A DNA stretch of 64,000 bases from Pseudomicrostroma phylloplanum. Its lineage: Eukaryota > Basidiomycota > Exobasidiomycetes > Microstromatales. Shown here piece by piece: positions 20,121 through 29,913 of the stretch (the first letter of the stretch is position 1; each line of letters starts with the position of its first letter). A program made the translations under genes and the position numbers. The notes beneath the pieces were generated by a model that did no database searches, was not told where the DNA came from, and saw only the letters and a list, made by a program, of their open reading frames with translations. The stretch spans positions 124,001-188,000 of the forward strand of contig BCHS01000019.1 in NCBI GenBank assembly GCA_039545275.1, written 5' to 3'.

Positions 20121-22079
20121 ATGCCGGCCGTCGTCTCCCACCCCGGCTCAAGCCGCCTTTGGTTCGTCTTCCTCGTCTTCTCCACAGTTCTGGCTGTCGC
20201 ATGCTCGAAGGCTGTCTCTGTTCCGCAAGCGAGGGACACTCCCGAGGTAGCTGTGCAGGAGCGCCAGTCTTCTTCCTATGTGTTTCCGGACTTGAGGAAC
20301 GCGTCGATCCATGACCTGCAGAACGGACTCGGAGGTGGTCATTTCAGCAGCGTAGACCTGGTCAAGGTGAGCAGCGCCCCACAGAAGCTGATTCATAGCT
20401 TAGGGATTGAGTACGTCTGCTGACCTCTACTCTTGATTCCTCCTTCCTTCTCTTTACAGGCTTACCTCCAGCGCATCGAAGAGACCAATGACGTACTAGG
20501 TGCCGTCCTCGAGATCGCCCCACGAGCGTCTGTGCTCAAGCAGGCCAAGGCACTCGATGCCGAGCGAGCTGCTAGCGGGCCCAGAAGCCCGCTCCACGGC
20601 CTTCCAGTGCTGCTCAAGGACAACATTGCCATCGACGCAGAGTACGGAATGAACACTACCGCTGGCTCCTACACGCTGCTCAACTCCCTTGTGCCTGGCG
20701 ACGCGCCTCTAGTGAGCAACCTCCATGCAGCAGGTGCCATTGTCATTGGGAAAACGAGCTTGAGCGTCTGGGCCAACTTCCGAGGGAACCTCACCCAGGG
20801 CTGGTCGCCCCGTGGAGGCTACTCTTCCTCGGCCTACTTCATCGGTGGGAACCCCTGCAGCTCGTCCTCGGGCAGCGGCATTGCTGCCTCGGTCGGCCTC
20901 GCGCCTCTCATCCTAGGCTCCGAGACCGACGGCAGCATCAATTGCCCAGCCTCTCGCAACGGCATCGTGGGCGTGAAGCCAACCATCGGCCTGGTGAGCA
21001 GGTTCGGCGTCATCCCCATCTCTGTCACTCAAGACACTGTGGGCCCTATTGTCCGCTGGGTAGAGGATGCCGCGACCATCTTGACCACCATCGCCACTCC
21101 GCGCTCGTCTTCTGAAGGATCGCCTGCTCTAGACGCGGCGACGGCGCACCAGCCTGACAGTACAGACCAGTCCGGTAGCGGTGAGGACTATGGCTCTCAA
21201 TTGGCCGACCTGGCTCTTCACCAGAGAGAGCGTCCGCTCGAGGGTGTACGAGTTGGAATCGTGGACGGCCTCTTTGTCAACACCAGCTACAATGGCTTTA
21301 CCCACGACGTCGTACAGGCCTACTATCGAGCTCTGGATGCTCTAGAGCAAGGCGGAGCTACGCTGGTTAATGTCACCTTGGGCGTGGTGCAAAACGAGAC
21401 TGCTCTGGCCGCAGCGTTTGCTGCGGAGAACACTGTCCTCTACACCGAGGTTCAGACAGGGCTGGAGAACTACATCAGCTTCCTGACCGAGGTCCCCTCT
21501 GGTACTCGCAATCTGGGCGGCCTCATCGAATTTGCCAAGCAGCATCCAGATTTAGAGCTGCCCGTGACTGCCAAAGGAAACGAGAGCAGCCAGACGGATT
21601 TCCTCACCGCTCTCCTCTCGCCCTTCTACGCGCCTCTGAAGCCGGGACAAAGCACCACCGACTTCTCGCAACGGCCCCTGAATGCGACGTACGCTGCGGC
21701 GCTCGTCGATGGGAAAGAGCGCGTCTCGGCAAGCATTAGCGCAGCGCTGGACAAGTACAACGTAGGCGTCATAGTGGGTCCCGCAGACGGGTTCCTCTAT
21801 TCCCTCGCAGCCATCGCGGCCAACCCGTCCATGACGGTCCCGTCTGGCTTCTATGGCCAGTCGGTCGAGCCGGACGTCGGAACTCGACCGGTGTGGCCCT
21901 TCCCCGGCGCGCCGGTGGGCTTGAGCTTCATTGCGGGAAAGTGGGACGAGGCGACGATGCTGAGGGTCGCGCGTGGGTTCGAGGTCATGCAGCAGAGGCT
22001 GGGCAGGGGAGGGTACGATGGCGTGGTAAGGACATTGGAAAGTGTCACGCCTACGACGCAGATCCAGGACGTCATGTGA
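20121..22079 (+). CDS. Secreted amidase-signature hydrolase
   Basis: Amidase-signature family enzyme (Ser-cisSer-Lys triad) hydrolysing an unknown C-N bond. Exons: 20121-20366 and 20460-22079; 621 residues. From the ATG at 20121 the N-terminus has SRLWFVFLVFSTVLAVACSKA, a signal peptide, so the protein should enter the secretory pathway. Lys lies in PLHGLPVLLKDNIA (about 135), the cis-Ser in NPCSSSSGSG (about 217) and the nucleophile in GSETDGSINCPA (about 241); all are present. Several NxS/T sites fit secretion. A 29-residue in-frame upstream extension from 20034 would hide the signal peptide and overlaps the predicted transcript start. Similar secreted fungal amidases are common and mostly uncharacterised; glutamyl-tRNA amidotransferase GatA is unlikely because of the signal peptide. 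Confidence 0.9.
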
Positions 22080-22241
22080 GGGACAGAAAGAGAAGCGTCA
22101 CTGCAGAGGAGCAGGCGTGAGCCCGTAGACGCAGAGTTGATAGAAGCAACGTCATTGTGTACATCAATTAGAGCATCTAAAAATTGTGATTACATCTAGC
22201 CGTCGTCTATCTGTCTTCGTTCCGCTAACTGACGCTCAGGT

Positions 22242-25200
22242 CTACGCATCCCACTCCTCTGGCGTGTCTTCCCTCCTCAATTGAGCGGCCATTTGCTGTT
22301 GGCGGTGAGGGGGCTGGTAGCCTCCCCTACTCGACAGAGAGGACAACGCAGGCGTACCGCTTCCACTTGATCTCCAATTGCTCGCTTGAGGCGCAGAGCT
22401 GTTCGGAGCAGAGGACGTGGGCCCGTTGGCAGGCGTGCCAGACCGCGCCGTACCACTGGAAGAGTTGGCTCTGCTCATGATCGGCGTCGAGCCCCACGGG
22501 TTGGTCCTCGCTGGGAGATGTGTAGATGAAGAACTCGGAGTGGCAGGCAAAGAGCCAGCCACGGCCGCCCAGCCTGAGAGCTTGTTGCCACCTCCACCTG
22601 GAGCGGCCAACGCAGACGAGAGAACAGACCCTCCAGGTCGATCCTCTCGACGTACGATCCGGTTGCTTCCGACTTCGAAGCAACACGGTACGACAGTCTG
22701 CACCGCTTGGTTCATCTTCAACACCCGTGTTACGTCTGGTCTGGTCGCCAGCAGCCTTGCAGCAGGGACATTCGCGTCCTTCGGTGTAAGGACGACCGTC
22801 TCTTCTCCCACCCACTTGATGCTGAAAGGTATGAGACGCAGGGGAGCTGATCCAAGGGGCGCTGGCGAGGGCGCCGAAGTCAATAGGCTTCGCAAAGTAT
22901 CTTCGTCGACGCCAAAGACGCCGTCAAGGAGAAGAGCATTGAAAGGCGAGGGAGGCGTGGCAGTCCCGCTCCTCATCGAAGTCAGTCGAGGACCGTTGCC
23001 TGCGGCTGAGGTCGAGCTGCTACTCAGACCTGACTCAATGTCCCTCTTTGCTTTATCCCACACTTCACTTGGCGGTATGCGTGGTACCTTGGCTTCTTGT
23101 GTCCGTCTGATTTGCACGCTCCTCTTTGGCTCCGAATCGAGACTCTCCGTGGCGAGACCATATGCAGCCGCGAGCTCGTGGGTGAACATGCGTTGAGTCC
23201 GCGAGGCAGAGGGCAGTATGACGGAGTGTCGGGGAGATCGAATGAACTCGGCAAGTGTATGCTCCATCTCAGCAGCAAAGCGACGGTCTTGCCCATAGAA
23301 TGCTAGGAGCTCCGCTTCGTAGGCTGGAGGCGCAGTCTTCTCCCCCACATCAAGACCCAATGCCTCTGCCAACTTCGCGTTACGCTGCGCTACGGTACAC
23401 GCTTCGTTGCACTTGAGCTGACGATCTGCCACATCCCCCGTACTGGTGCTGGCACCGCACCGTGTCTTCTGCTTGAGATGGCCGCATGGGCATGAGACGG
23501 TGATCACTTCTTCGCACGGCTTGCTCTCGTCGCAGGAGGCTGGAGCATGGCACCTGTCCTTGCATGGGTGTCCACATCTCCTTTTGGGTTTCCCGCAGGT
23601 GGCAGTGCACTCTCCACAGGCTTCGGGAGCGCCAAGATGACATGTAGCGGTACAGCGGTGAAAGCCGCAAGGCTTGAGAGCTCCGCATACCGATCCACAA
23701 GAGACTCGCGTGCGATGGCAGGGAATATTCTGCACGATGTTCTTGCCACAGTCACACGCCTTGGAGGTGAGGTAGACACAAGGCGGGCAAGGCCCATCTT
23801 CGTGACAGTCGTGAGGCAGCTTAGGATGACCGCATGCAGGCGGAGGTCTGGCGCACGGGAAGCGACAGACGGGTCGTTGACCACACGGCACGGGTGGCTC
23901 AAGGACAGTCCTGCCACAGTGGCAAATCACCTCTTCGAAGCAGGCTTGCAGACAAGGTGGACAAGGTCCTCGATGACAGTTCAGGGGACATTGGTGACCT
24001 TCTTTGCCACACGAAAGGGGCTTGCTGCAGGGCATTGTGCAAGCATGGAGTCTCGCTGGGTCTTGTTCGTCCAGCTCCGCGTGTGTCGGAGCTCGAGCTC
24101 GTGAGCCTTGCTTGCGAGACTGCTTGGCCTGGAAAGCAAGAGGGCAGCACTGCCTCTTGCACTCATGCCGTCCACAATGCCGCAGAGCTCGGCAGACGAC
24201 GTCACAGAGGACGACATCCTGCTGCGCCTTTTCGTCCGTGCGCTCGTTGCACGGCAAAGTTGGGCGAGACTCGCCACATCGACAAGGAGCACTGACCGGC
24301 AGCCTGCAAGGAGGGCAGGGCCCTGTGTGACATGTTGATCGACATGTGTGATCACAGAGGGAGTAGGCTTTGCCGCAAATGTTGCGACAGGTTCGAATAG
24401 GGTCTTGGCATGACTTGCGGTCCAGCCGAGACTCTGCGCCACATGGGCACGTAGAGATGACGGCAGGCGAGTAAGGGCAGGGAGGCGGAGAAGAAGATGG
24501 CGGGTGGCAGGCTTTCTGGCAGGCGTGGTGGCCACAATCGAAAGCTCGCTCGCAGACATCTTCGCACTGCCAAGAGCCTTCCCATACGTCTTTTCCGTCC
24601 ATGCAGACCTTTTTGAATCCCGAACCACACTTCATCTTCTTTTCGCTCTTGCCACAGTAACACTTTGCAGTGACGTCTTCCTCGCAGATGTCGCAATCGC
24701 CAGGGTGGCAACGCAGGTTACACTTGTGTCGTCCGCACGAGAGCTCCTTTTTGCAAGTTTGGCCGCAAGAAATGCCACCATCAGCTCCTATACTGGAGGC
24801 GGTGGAGCTTCTCTTCGTCTGAGACTTTGCCAATTGCGAGCAGCGTACGGCAATGTCCTGACCACCGCAGAAGCAGCGATGGTGTAAGGTGACTGGGCAA
24901 GGCGGACAGGGGCCAGGATGACACTGCCCTGCTGAGCAGCCGTGGGGACATTTGCCTTTGGTACAGCTCTTTCCGCACGAGTGGGGTGGGACTAATCCTT
25001 TCTTGCCGGGCTTGGGATCCTGTACCTGTCCGTCCCAGCAGAGATAGACAGTAGGAACCTCCTCCCTGGCGAACTGACATCCTGGGCACCGCCATGTTCC
25101 CTTTCGCTCTCGTATCCTAGCGTCTTCTTGCATGGCGTTCTGCTCCTCTGCCGCCTTGACACTGGAGGATGCCCACTGCTTTACGCACGAGAGGTGCAAG

Positions 25201-25919
25201 ACGGTGTGGCACTGAGAGCATGACCAGACGGGGGCCTTGTAGGAGATGCCCGAGTAACAAATTGAGCAATCGTAGGAGCCAGAAGTGAGCTCTGCTACCA
25301 ACCGAGATCGAAGATCGGAGTAGTCTATGGGCGCTGGCATGCTGACAGGCGCGGCAGAAGCTCCGCCATTAGAGCTTGAAGTCCTCTCGTTGCCGCCCTG
25401 AGTGGACAGCTTGCCACCGAATTGCTGTCTTCTACTGTTACGAGGGGCGACCTTAGCAACTGTCGAGCCTGCGCCCTGCTGCTCATTGGACGATGCTTCT
25501 GCCTCAGATGCGTCATTGGAGGGACCGCCTCGTGAGTTATTGCCGCCTCCTCTACCGCCCCTGCCCCTTCCTCTTCCATTTGCTCCTCTGCCTGGTCCCC
25601 TGCCGCCTCGTGAGGGTCCAGTGGGCACCGAGCCTGAAGCTCGAGGATCATGTGTACCTCCTGCTAGCTCTCCTCGATCTCTCACCGAGGCCGACGGGTC
25701 TCCCCTGCCGTTGTCGTTGCTGTTGTGTTCATGATCTGAGCCAGCGGCGTGTAGTTCGCCACCTCCCCTTCCCCTACCTCTGCCCCTGCTCCTGTTCCGT
25801 CCTCTCTCTGATTTGCCCTGTTGTGCTGTGGTTGCTGTATCGGCTTGGTTATCGTTCGCGGAGAGACCATGGTGAGTACTAGTGCTTGCGGTGGATGAGG
25901 TCGGAACAGAGTCGGTCAT
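22242..25919 (-). CDS. FAP1: NFX1-type zinc-finger protein (FAP1 / shuttle craft homologue)
   Basis: Single-exon gene, 1225 residues. The N-terminal 200 residues are Arg/Gly-rich (RGRGRGRGG and similar) and probably bind RNA. Residues about 217-285 form a RING/PHD-like finger (CSICYSG...CSQCHTVLHLSCVKQW...CPGC). A long series of NFX1 zinc fingers follows (repeated CGxHxCxxxCHxGxCxxC, for example CGRHKCNLRCHPGDC and CGHHACQKACHPPSS). Then comes an R3H-like domain around residues 880-940 (EFIRSPRHSVILPSA...RMFTHELAAAYGL) and a Ser/Gly-rich tail. This is the order in yeast Fap1 and metazoan NFX1, linked to transcription control and, in yeast, to FKBP12/rapamycin and ribosome-related quality control. 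It could act as an E3 ligase through its RING. The 3' end converges on the amidase gene (162 bp). Confidence 0.94.
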   Translation of the reverse strand: MTDSVPTSSTASTSTHHGLSANDNQADTATTAQQGKSERGRNRSRGRGRGRGGGELHAAGSDHEHNSNDNGRGDPSASVRDRGELAGGTHDPRASGSVPTGPSRGGRGPGRGANGRGRGRGGRGGGNNSRGGPSNDASEAEASSNEQQGAGSTVAKVAPRNSRRQQFGGKLSTQGGNERTSSSNGGASAAPVSMPAPIDYSDLRSRLVAELTSGSYDCSICYSGISYKAPVWSCSQCHTVLHLSCVKQWASSSVKAAEEQNAMQEDARIRERKGTWRCPGCQFAREEVPTVYLCWDGQVQDPKPGKKGLVPPHSCGKSCTKGKCPHGCSAGQCHPGPCPPCPVTLHHRCFCGGQDIAVRCSQLAKSQTKRSSTASSIGADGGISCGQTCKKELSCGRHKCNLRCHPGDCDICEEDVTAKCYCGKSEKKMKCGSGFKKVCMDGKDVWEGSWQCEDVCERAFDCGHHACQKACHPPSSSPPPCPYSPAVISTCPCGAESRLDRKSCQDPIRTCRNICGKAYSLCDHTCRSTCHTGPCPPCRLPVSAPCRCGESRPTLPCNERTDEKAQQDVVLCDVVCRALRHCGRHECKRQCCPLAFQAKQSRKQGSRARAPTHAELDEQDPARLHACTMPCSKPLSCGKEGHQCPLNCHRGPCPPCLQACFEEVICHCGRTVLEPPVPCGQRPVCRFPCARPPPACGHPKLPHDCHEDGPCPPCVYLTSKACDCGKNIVQNIPCHRTRVSCGSVCGALKPCGFHRCTATCHLGAPEACGECTATCGKPKRRCGHPCKDRCHAPASCDESKPCEEVITVSCPCGHLKQKTRCGASTSTGDVADRQLKCNEACTVAQRNAKLAEALGLDVGEKTAPPAYEAELLAFYGQDRRFAAEMEHTLAEFIRSPRHSVILPSASRTQRMFTHELAAAYGLATESLDSEPKRSVQIRRTQEAKVPRIPPSEVWDKAKRDIESGLSSSSTSAAGNGPRLTSMRSGTATPPSPFNALLLDGVFGVDEDTLRSLLTSAPSPAPLGSAPLRLIPFSIKWVGEETVVLTPKDANVPAARLLATRPDVTRVLKMNQAVQTVVPCCFEVGSNRIVRREDRPGGSVLSSALAAPGGGGNKLSGWAAVAGSLPATPSSSSTHLPARTNPWGSTPIMSRANSSSGTARSGTPANGPTSSAPNSSAPQASNWRSSGSGTPALSSLSSRGGYQPPHRQQQMAAQLRREDTPEEWDA

Positions 25920-26311
25920 GCGAGAGAAGGGTATGATGCTTTGAGAGAAAATGTCGTGTGCCGGAATTTGGGATGTGAGGTTGCGGAATGAGCGTCCTAG
26001 CTATGCTGAGCTGTGGCCAAGGGGTTTGTCTATACTTCAGGAGGATATGTAGATGACGTTGCAGCCGGGCTCTTGTACGATGGTGGCGACGCGTCAATGG
26101 TATCGGGCAGAGGAAGCTCCTCAGTCCTTCGAGTCAGCGTGAACTTTCCTCGTCTCTACCACAGGGATTGAAACTCCGAAAGAAGTGGAGTTGGGCATCG
26201 GAGCGGATCTTTGATCTTTGCCGAGACAGGCGGCGCCTCCTTTCTTCTTATAGGGGCCACCTCGCATGCAGTAAGAAGCATCACCAACACCAACACCATC
26301 TCCCTGGCACT
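25920..26311. promoter_or_regulatory. Divergent promoter between FAP1-like and ALG3 genes
   Basis: 392 bp between opposite start codons. The ALG3 frame is open upstream to about 26168, but the ATG at 26312 gives the expected cytosolic N-terminus. No distinct element recognised. Confidence 0.45.
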
Positions 26312-27962
26312 ATGGCTCCCAGGAGCAACGCCAGCAGCGTTCGAAATGGGCGGCCGCCACCAGCAGCTCCTGCTCAAGCCTCTGCGCCACCGAACAGGAG
26401 AGCCAGGAAGCAGAAGATGACCTTTGACGATGTGGTGAATCGTCTGCCTCCATCAATCAGAGAGGTCCTATTCACTCAGAGGTACTTCTGGCACGTCGCA
26501 GCTGCCGTACTCGTCGCAGAGTCAATATTCACACTGGTAATCATCCGCTTCATTGCCTGTGAGTAAGATGTCACTCCTTTACAACCATGAAGCCCTTCGC
26601 TCATCCCTCCCCTCCTTCTCGCAGACACGGAAATCGATTTCTCGACATATACGCAGCAGGCCCATCAATATCGAGCAAAGGGGCAGCGCGACTACAGCCA
26701 GATCACTGGAGACACAGGCCCATGTGTGTATCCAGCTGGTCACCTCTTCTTCTACTCGATACTTCACGTTCTGACAGATGGAGGTCAAGACGTGCGGAGT
26801 GGACAGTACATCTTCGGAGGCCTCTACATCATCTCTCAGGCTCTTGTCATGGGCATATACCAGAAAGCTGGCGCACCAGCTGTCCTCTTGCCCATCTTGG
26901 CCTCATCCAAGAGACTGCATTCCATCTATGCTCTCAGGATGTTCAACGATGGAGTTGCCATGACCATCATGTTCTCTGCCATTCTCCTTCTCGCCAACCA
27001 CAAGTACCGTCTGGGAACAGTCGTCACAAGTCTCGCATTGAGCGTCAAAATGAATGTGCTCCTATTCATTCCAGCCCTTGCCGTCATCCTTTTCCGAGCA
27101 AAGGGATTCTGGCCGGCACTTGTTGACGGGCTGACGCTCGTCCTAGTGCAGGTCCTCGTATCGCTACCCTTCTCACTCTCCCATCCGGTACAATACTTCT
27201 CACAAGCCTTCGACCTCTCGAGGGTATTCTTGTACAAGTGGACGGTCAATCTGCGTTTCCTGTCAGAGGAGGTCTTCTTGGACAAGCGACTGAGCATAGC
27301 GCTGCTCTTTCTGCATGCTGGCTTCCTGGTTGCTTTCGGGTGGTACAAGTGGACAGGCATCAGCAAGACCGGCGCTTTTTCGTGGTTCAGGGCACAGTGG
27401 AGCTCGCAAGAGGTGCTGAATCCAAGATGTGAGTTCACGCAAGAGCTCAAGAGTTCATCCGCTCGCGTGTGGTAGTTCTCACCTCCTCCATCTCCCCCCC
27501 AACCTCGCTTGAACAGTCATTGTCCTCTCCCTCTTCACCGCCAACCTGATAGGCATTGTGTGTGCCCGCTCCCTGCACTACCAATTCTACGCCTGGTATG
27601 CTCAATCGCTCCCTCTGCTATTGTGGAATGTCAATCTGCAAGGATCGACGAAGTGAGTGGCTCCTTACAGCATCTCAGGGTACTATCCACGTGCACGATC
27701 GACTGACTCCTCTTTCCTCCCTACCCTCTCCTTTACCTCCCTCTCGCCGCCTATCAGGCTCATCCTGCCAGTTGCCATCGAGATAGCATGGAACACATAC
27801 CCCTCGACGAGCACTTCATCGCTACTCCTCTGCGCTTCCAACCTCTTGCTCCTGCTCGGCCTCTTCAAGATGGACGATGCGGCATCAGAAGCGTCCAGCC
27901 ACGAGAGCGCTGGGACTCAGAGTAGCGGCAGCAGTTCCACTGGCACGCTGAAGAAAGATTAG
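26312..27962 (+). CDS. ALG3: Dol-P-Man:Man5GlcNAc2-PP-Dol alpha-1,3-mannosyltransferase
   Basis: ER membrane glycosyltransferase adding the first lumenal mannose to the lipid-linked oligosaccharide for N-glycosylation. Exons: 26312-26558, 26625-27428, 27517-27652 and 27758-27962 (463 residues, the usual ALG3 size). Signatures: [12 protein letters not shown] (lumenal acidic motif after the first membrane span), [40 protein letters not shown] and, after the third splice, [17 protein letters not shown]. Multiple hydrophobic segments are spaced through the protein. A short Ser-rich tail ends KKD; KKD is not a canonical KKxx signal. The first splice makes the Tyr of YTEID from two exons, which supports the model. 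The 3' end faces dTMP kinase across 115 bp. Confidence 0.95.
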
Positions 27963-28077
27963 ACTGGCATTGATAGGGGGAGTCTGATTTGTATATACCT
28001 GACTGAGTCATTGACGTCTAGAAAGCATGCCAATGTAAATAACTTCATCCCGAGATGCTTCTTCTTCGTCGTGTTGC

Positions 28078-29520
28078 TCATTGTGCTTGCAAGTCCACCT
28101 CTCCCTGGCCGTCCCAGAGGCCGCCGATGGCCCGTCCTGAACGTTCTACTTCTTCCCTCACGCTCTCCACCTCCCTCTTGACCTCCTCAAAGACCTCCTC
28201 CAAGCTCTTTTCAGCATTCAGTGTCCTCCACTTCGTCCCTGCCCTTGCCACCGCCCCAGCGCCCTCTCTTTGCTCCCCCTCTTGCGACTGTGAAGACCGC
28301 TGGTTGAGGGTCACAGCTTCAATTTCGGCAAAGGCCTCGCGGACCTTACGCTGCATCTCCTCCTTCTCGTAGCGCTCCTCGCCATACCCGCCTCGCTTGG
28401 CTGCTGCTGCTGCGCTGAGGGAGAGGAAGAGGGTGAGGTCTGGCGAGGGGAGGGATGTGTCTGGTGACATTAGCCAGGGGAGGTCGAGACCCTGTTGAAG
28501 TGGATTTGGAGAGGGTGTGTCAGAGGAGCAAGTTCGCCCTTACTAGATTCGCACAAAGGGTGGCCGGGAAGACCAAACCTACCTTGGCTCTCGAGTAGGC
28601 TACCCCACTTCCTGCGTATCGGTCCGCAATGATGTCCCATCCGTCGCGAAGGTCCCTCAGGATCTGATCGTGCAGCTCCCATCTATTTGCAGAGAAGAGG
28701 AGATGGACAGCCTTGGGATGGAGAGAGATGGAGGGATCTGTGAGGTAGGAATTGAGGATGCGGCCGATGGGAGTTGTCCGGTCTAATCGAGAGTACGTGC
28801 AGGCGGAGCGGATGCAATCAGTAGCACTTCCAGAGCAAGCAGAAGTACGCCTCGGAGACTACCTCGACATACCTGGGAACTTCATCACCTTGACCTTGCC
28901 GTCCTGTCTCCGCTCTGAAAGATACTGCGACAGCAGCTCCACCTGGCTCGATTTGCCGGCTCGATCTAGCCCTTCGATGACAATGAATGTTCCTCTGTGG
29001 AGTCAGGTCGTCGATTATTATCGTTATGGTCAGAAACGTTGTCCATAGATTTCCTGAGCAGTGACTGTAGCTTGCCTTACTTACCGCTTCTTTGGTGCTG
29101 TAACGCTCCCAATGCCCGGAGCTGGAGCAGGCGGAGGAGCAGAGGTGGTAGGAGTCGGCTTGATCGAAGGCGCAATCGCTGCGGCAGACGAGGAAGCTGG
29201 TCGGGGAGCAGGGCTCGATCCGCTCGCTGGACCTTGGGCTTGGCCTGATGATGGAATTGTCATGCGTCCAACGGTAGCGAAGCTGCGACAGAAGACAGAG
29301 GGATACAGATGAGCGTTGCGCTAAGACGGAAGCGCAATGTACAGAGATCCGCTCACCTTCTCAGCTTGTCAGACTGGAGATGACTCTCATCTGCTGCAAC
29401 GCCATGGCTTTGTAAGAAGCTGAGGAGACTGTCCCGCGTAAAGAGGACTCCTTCGTCTGCCGCCAGCTCGCCTGTCAGGTAGGAAGAGGGGGCAACGCTC
29501 CTGGTAAGCAAGACAAGCAT
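28078..29520 (-). CDS. CDC8: Thymidylate (dTMP) kinase, with an N-terminal extension
   Basis: Phosphorylates dTMP to dTDP for DNA synthesis. Core exons (right to left): the 3' part of 29085-29282, then 28873-28994, 28583-28782 and 28078-28491. P-loop: GTFIVIEGLDRAGKSSQ; DR(T/Y) motifs: FPDRTTPIGRIL and IIADRYAGSGVAYSRAKGLD; lid region: EERYEKEEMQRKVREAF. The core can begin at the ATG at 29263 with a 55-residue Pro/Ala/Ser-rich leader. Upstream, a further exon (29357-29520, starting MLVLLTRSVAPSSYL) splices in phase through a good GTGAGC...CGCAG intron and adds about 60 residues, giving 365 in all. Yeast Cdc8 has 216, so the leader is unusual; it may be a targeting segment, a fused module or 5' untranslated sequence. 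The kinase assignment is certain; the start is not. Confidence 0.85.
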
Positions 29521-29913
29521 GCGCTGTCGCTGAGAGGCGATTGATCTCACTAGAGTCGCCGGAGCTTTGCTGAGCTTCTCTTGGTGTGAATATCAGTGAC
29601 ATCGTCTGCGGGATGAGTGCGGATAGGTACTCCTTCCGAGGTGCGGTACGACCATTACCGCGAAAGTGTTGCACTCACTCGCGCGTTCAACCTCCGCTCG
29701 CGTCTCTCTTTCCGCTGCTCCTATTGCGAAGCACTCGGGCGTGACCCCACGAGTGCACTTGGTAGTCTACCATATCATCACGGCGCTCCCTCCCCATCGA
29801 CCAGCAAGGTGCTGCCACCTCTTACGAGGTCTCCCCTCGTCACTGCTCTCTGGAGCGCCTCCCTGCGTCCTCGCCACTGCCGCAGCCCTAAGGCAGCTCT
29901 CACTTTCACCACA
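29521..29913. promoter_or_regulatory. Divergent promoter between dTMP kinase and Srs2-like helicase
   Basis: Up to about 390 bp between the two start codons. Another leftward ATG at about 29602 opens a short frame (MSLIFTPREAQQ...) that could be an even earlier exon of the kinase gene, but its join to the next exon does not keep frame with any visible short intron. No MluI-type cell-cycle box (ACGCGT) was seen. Confidence 0.4.
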
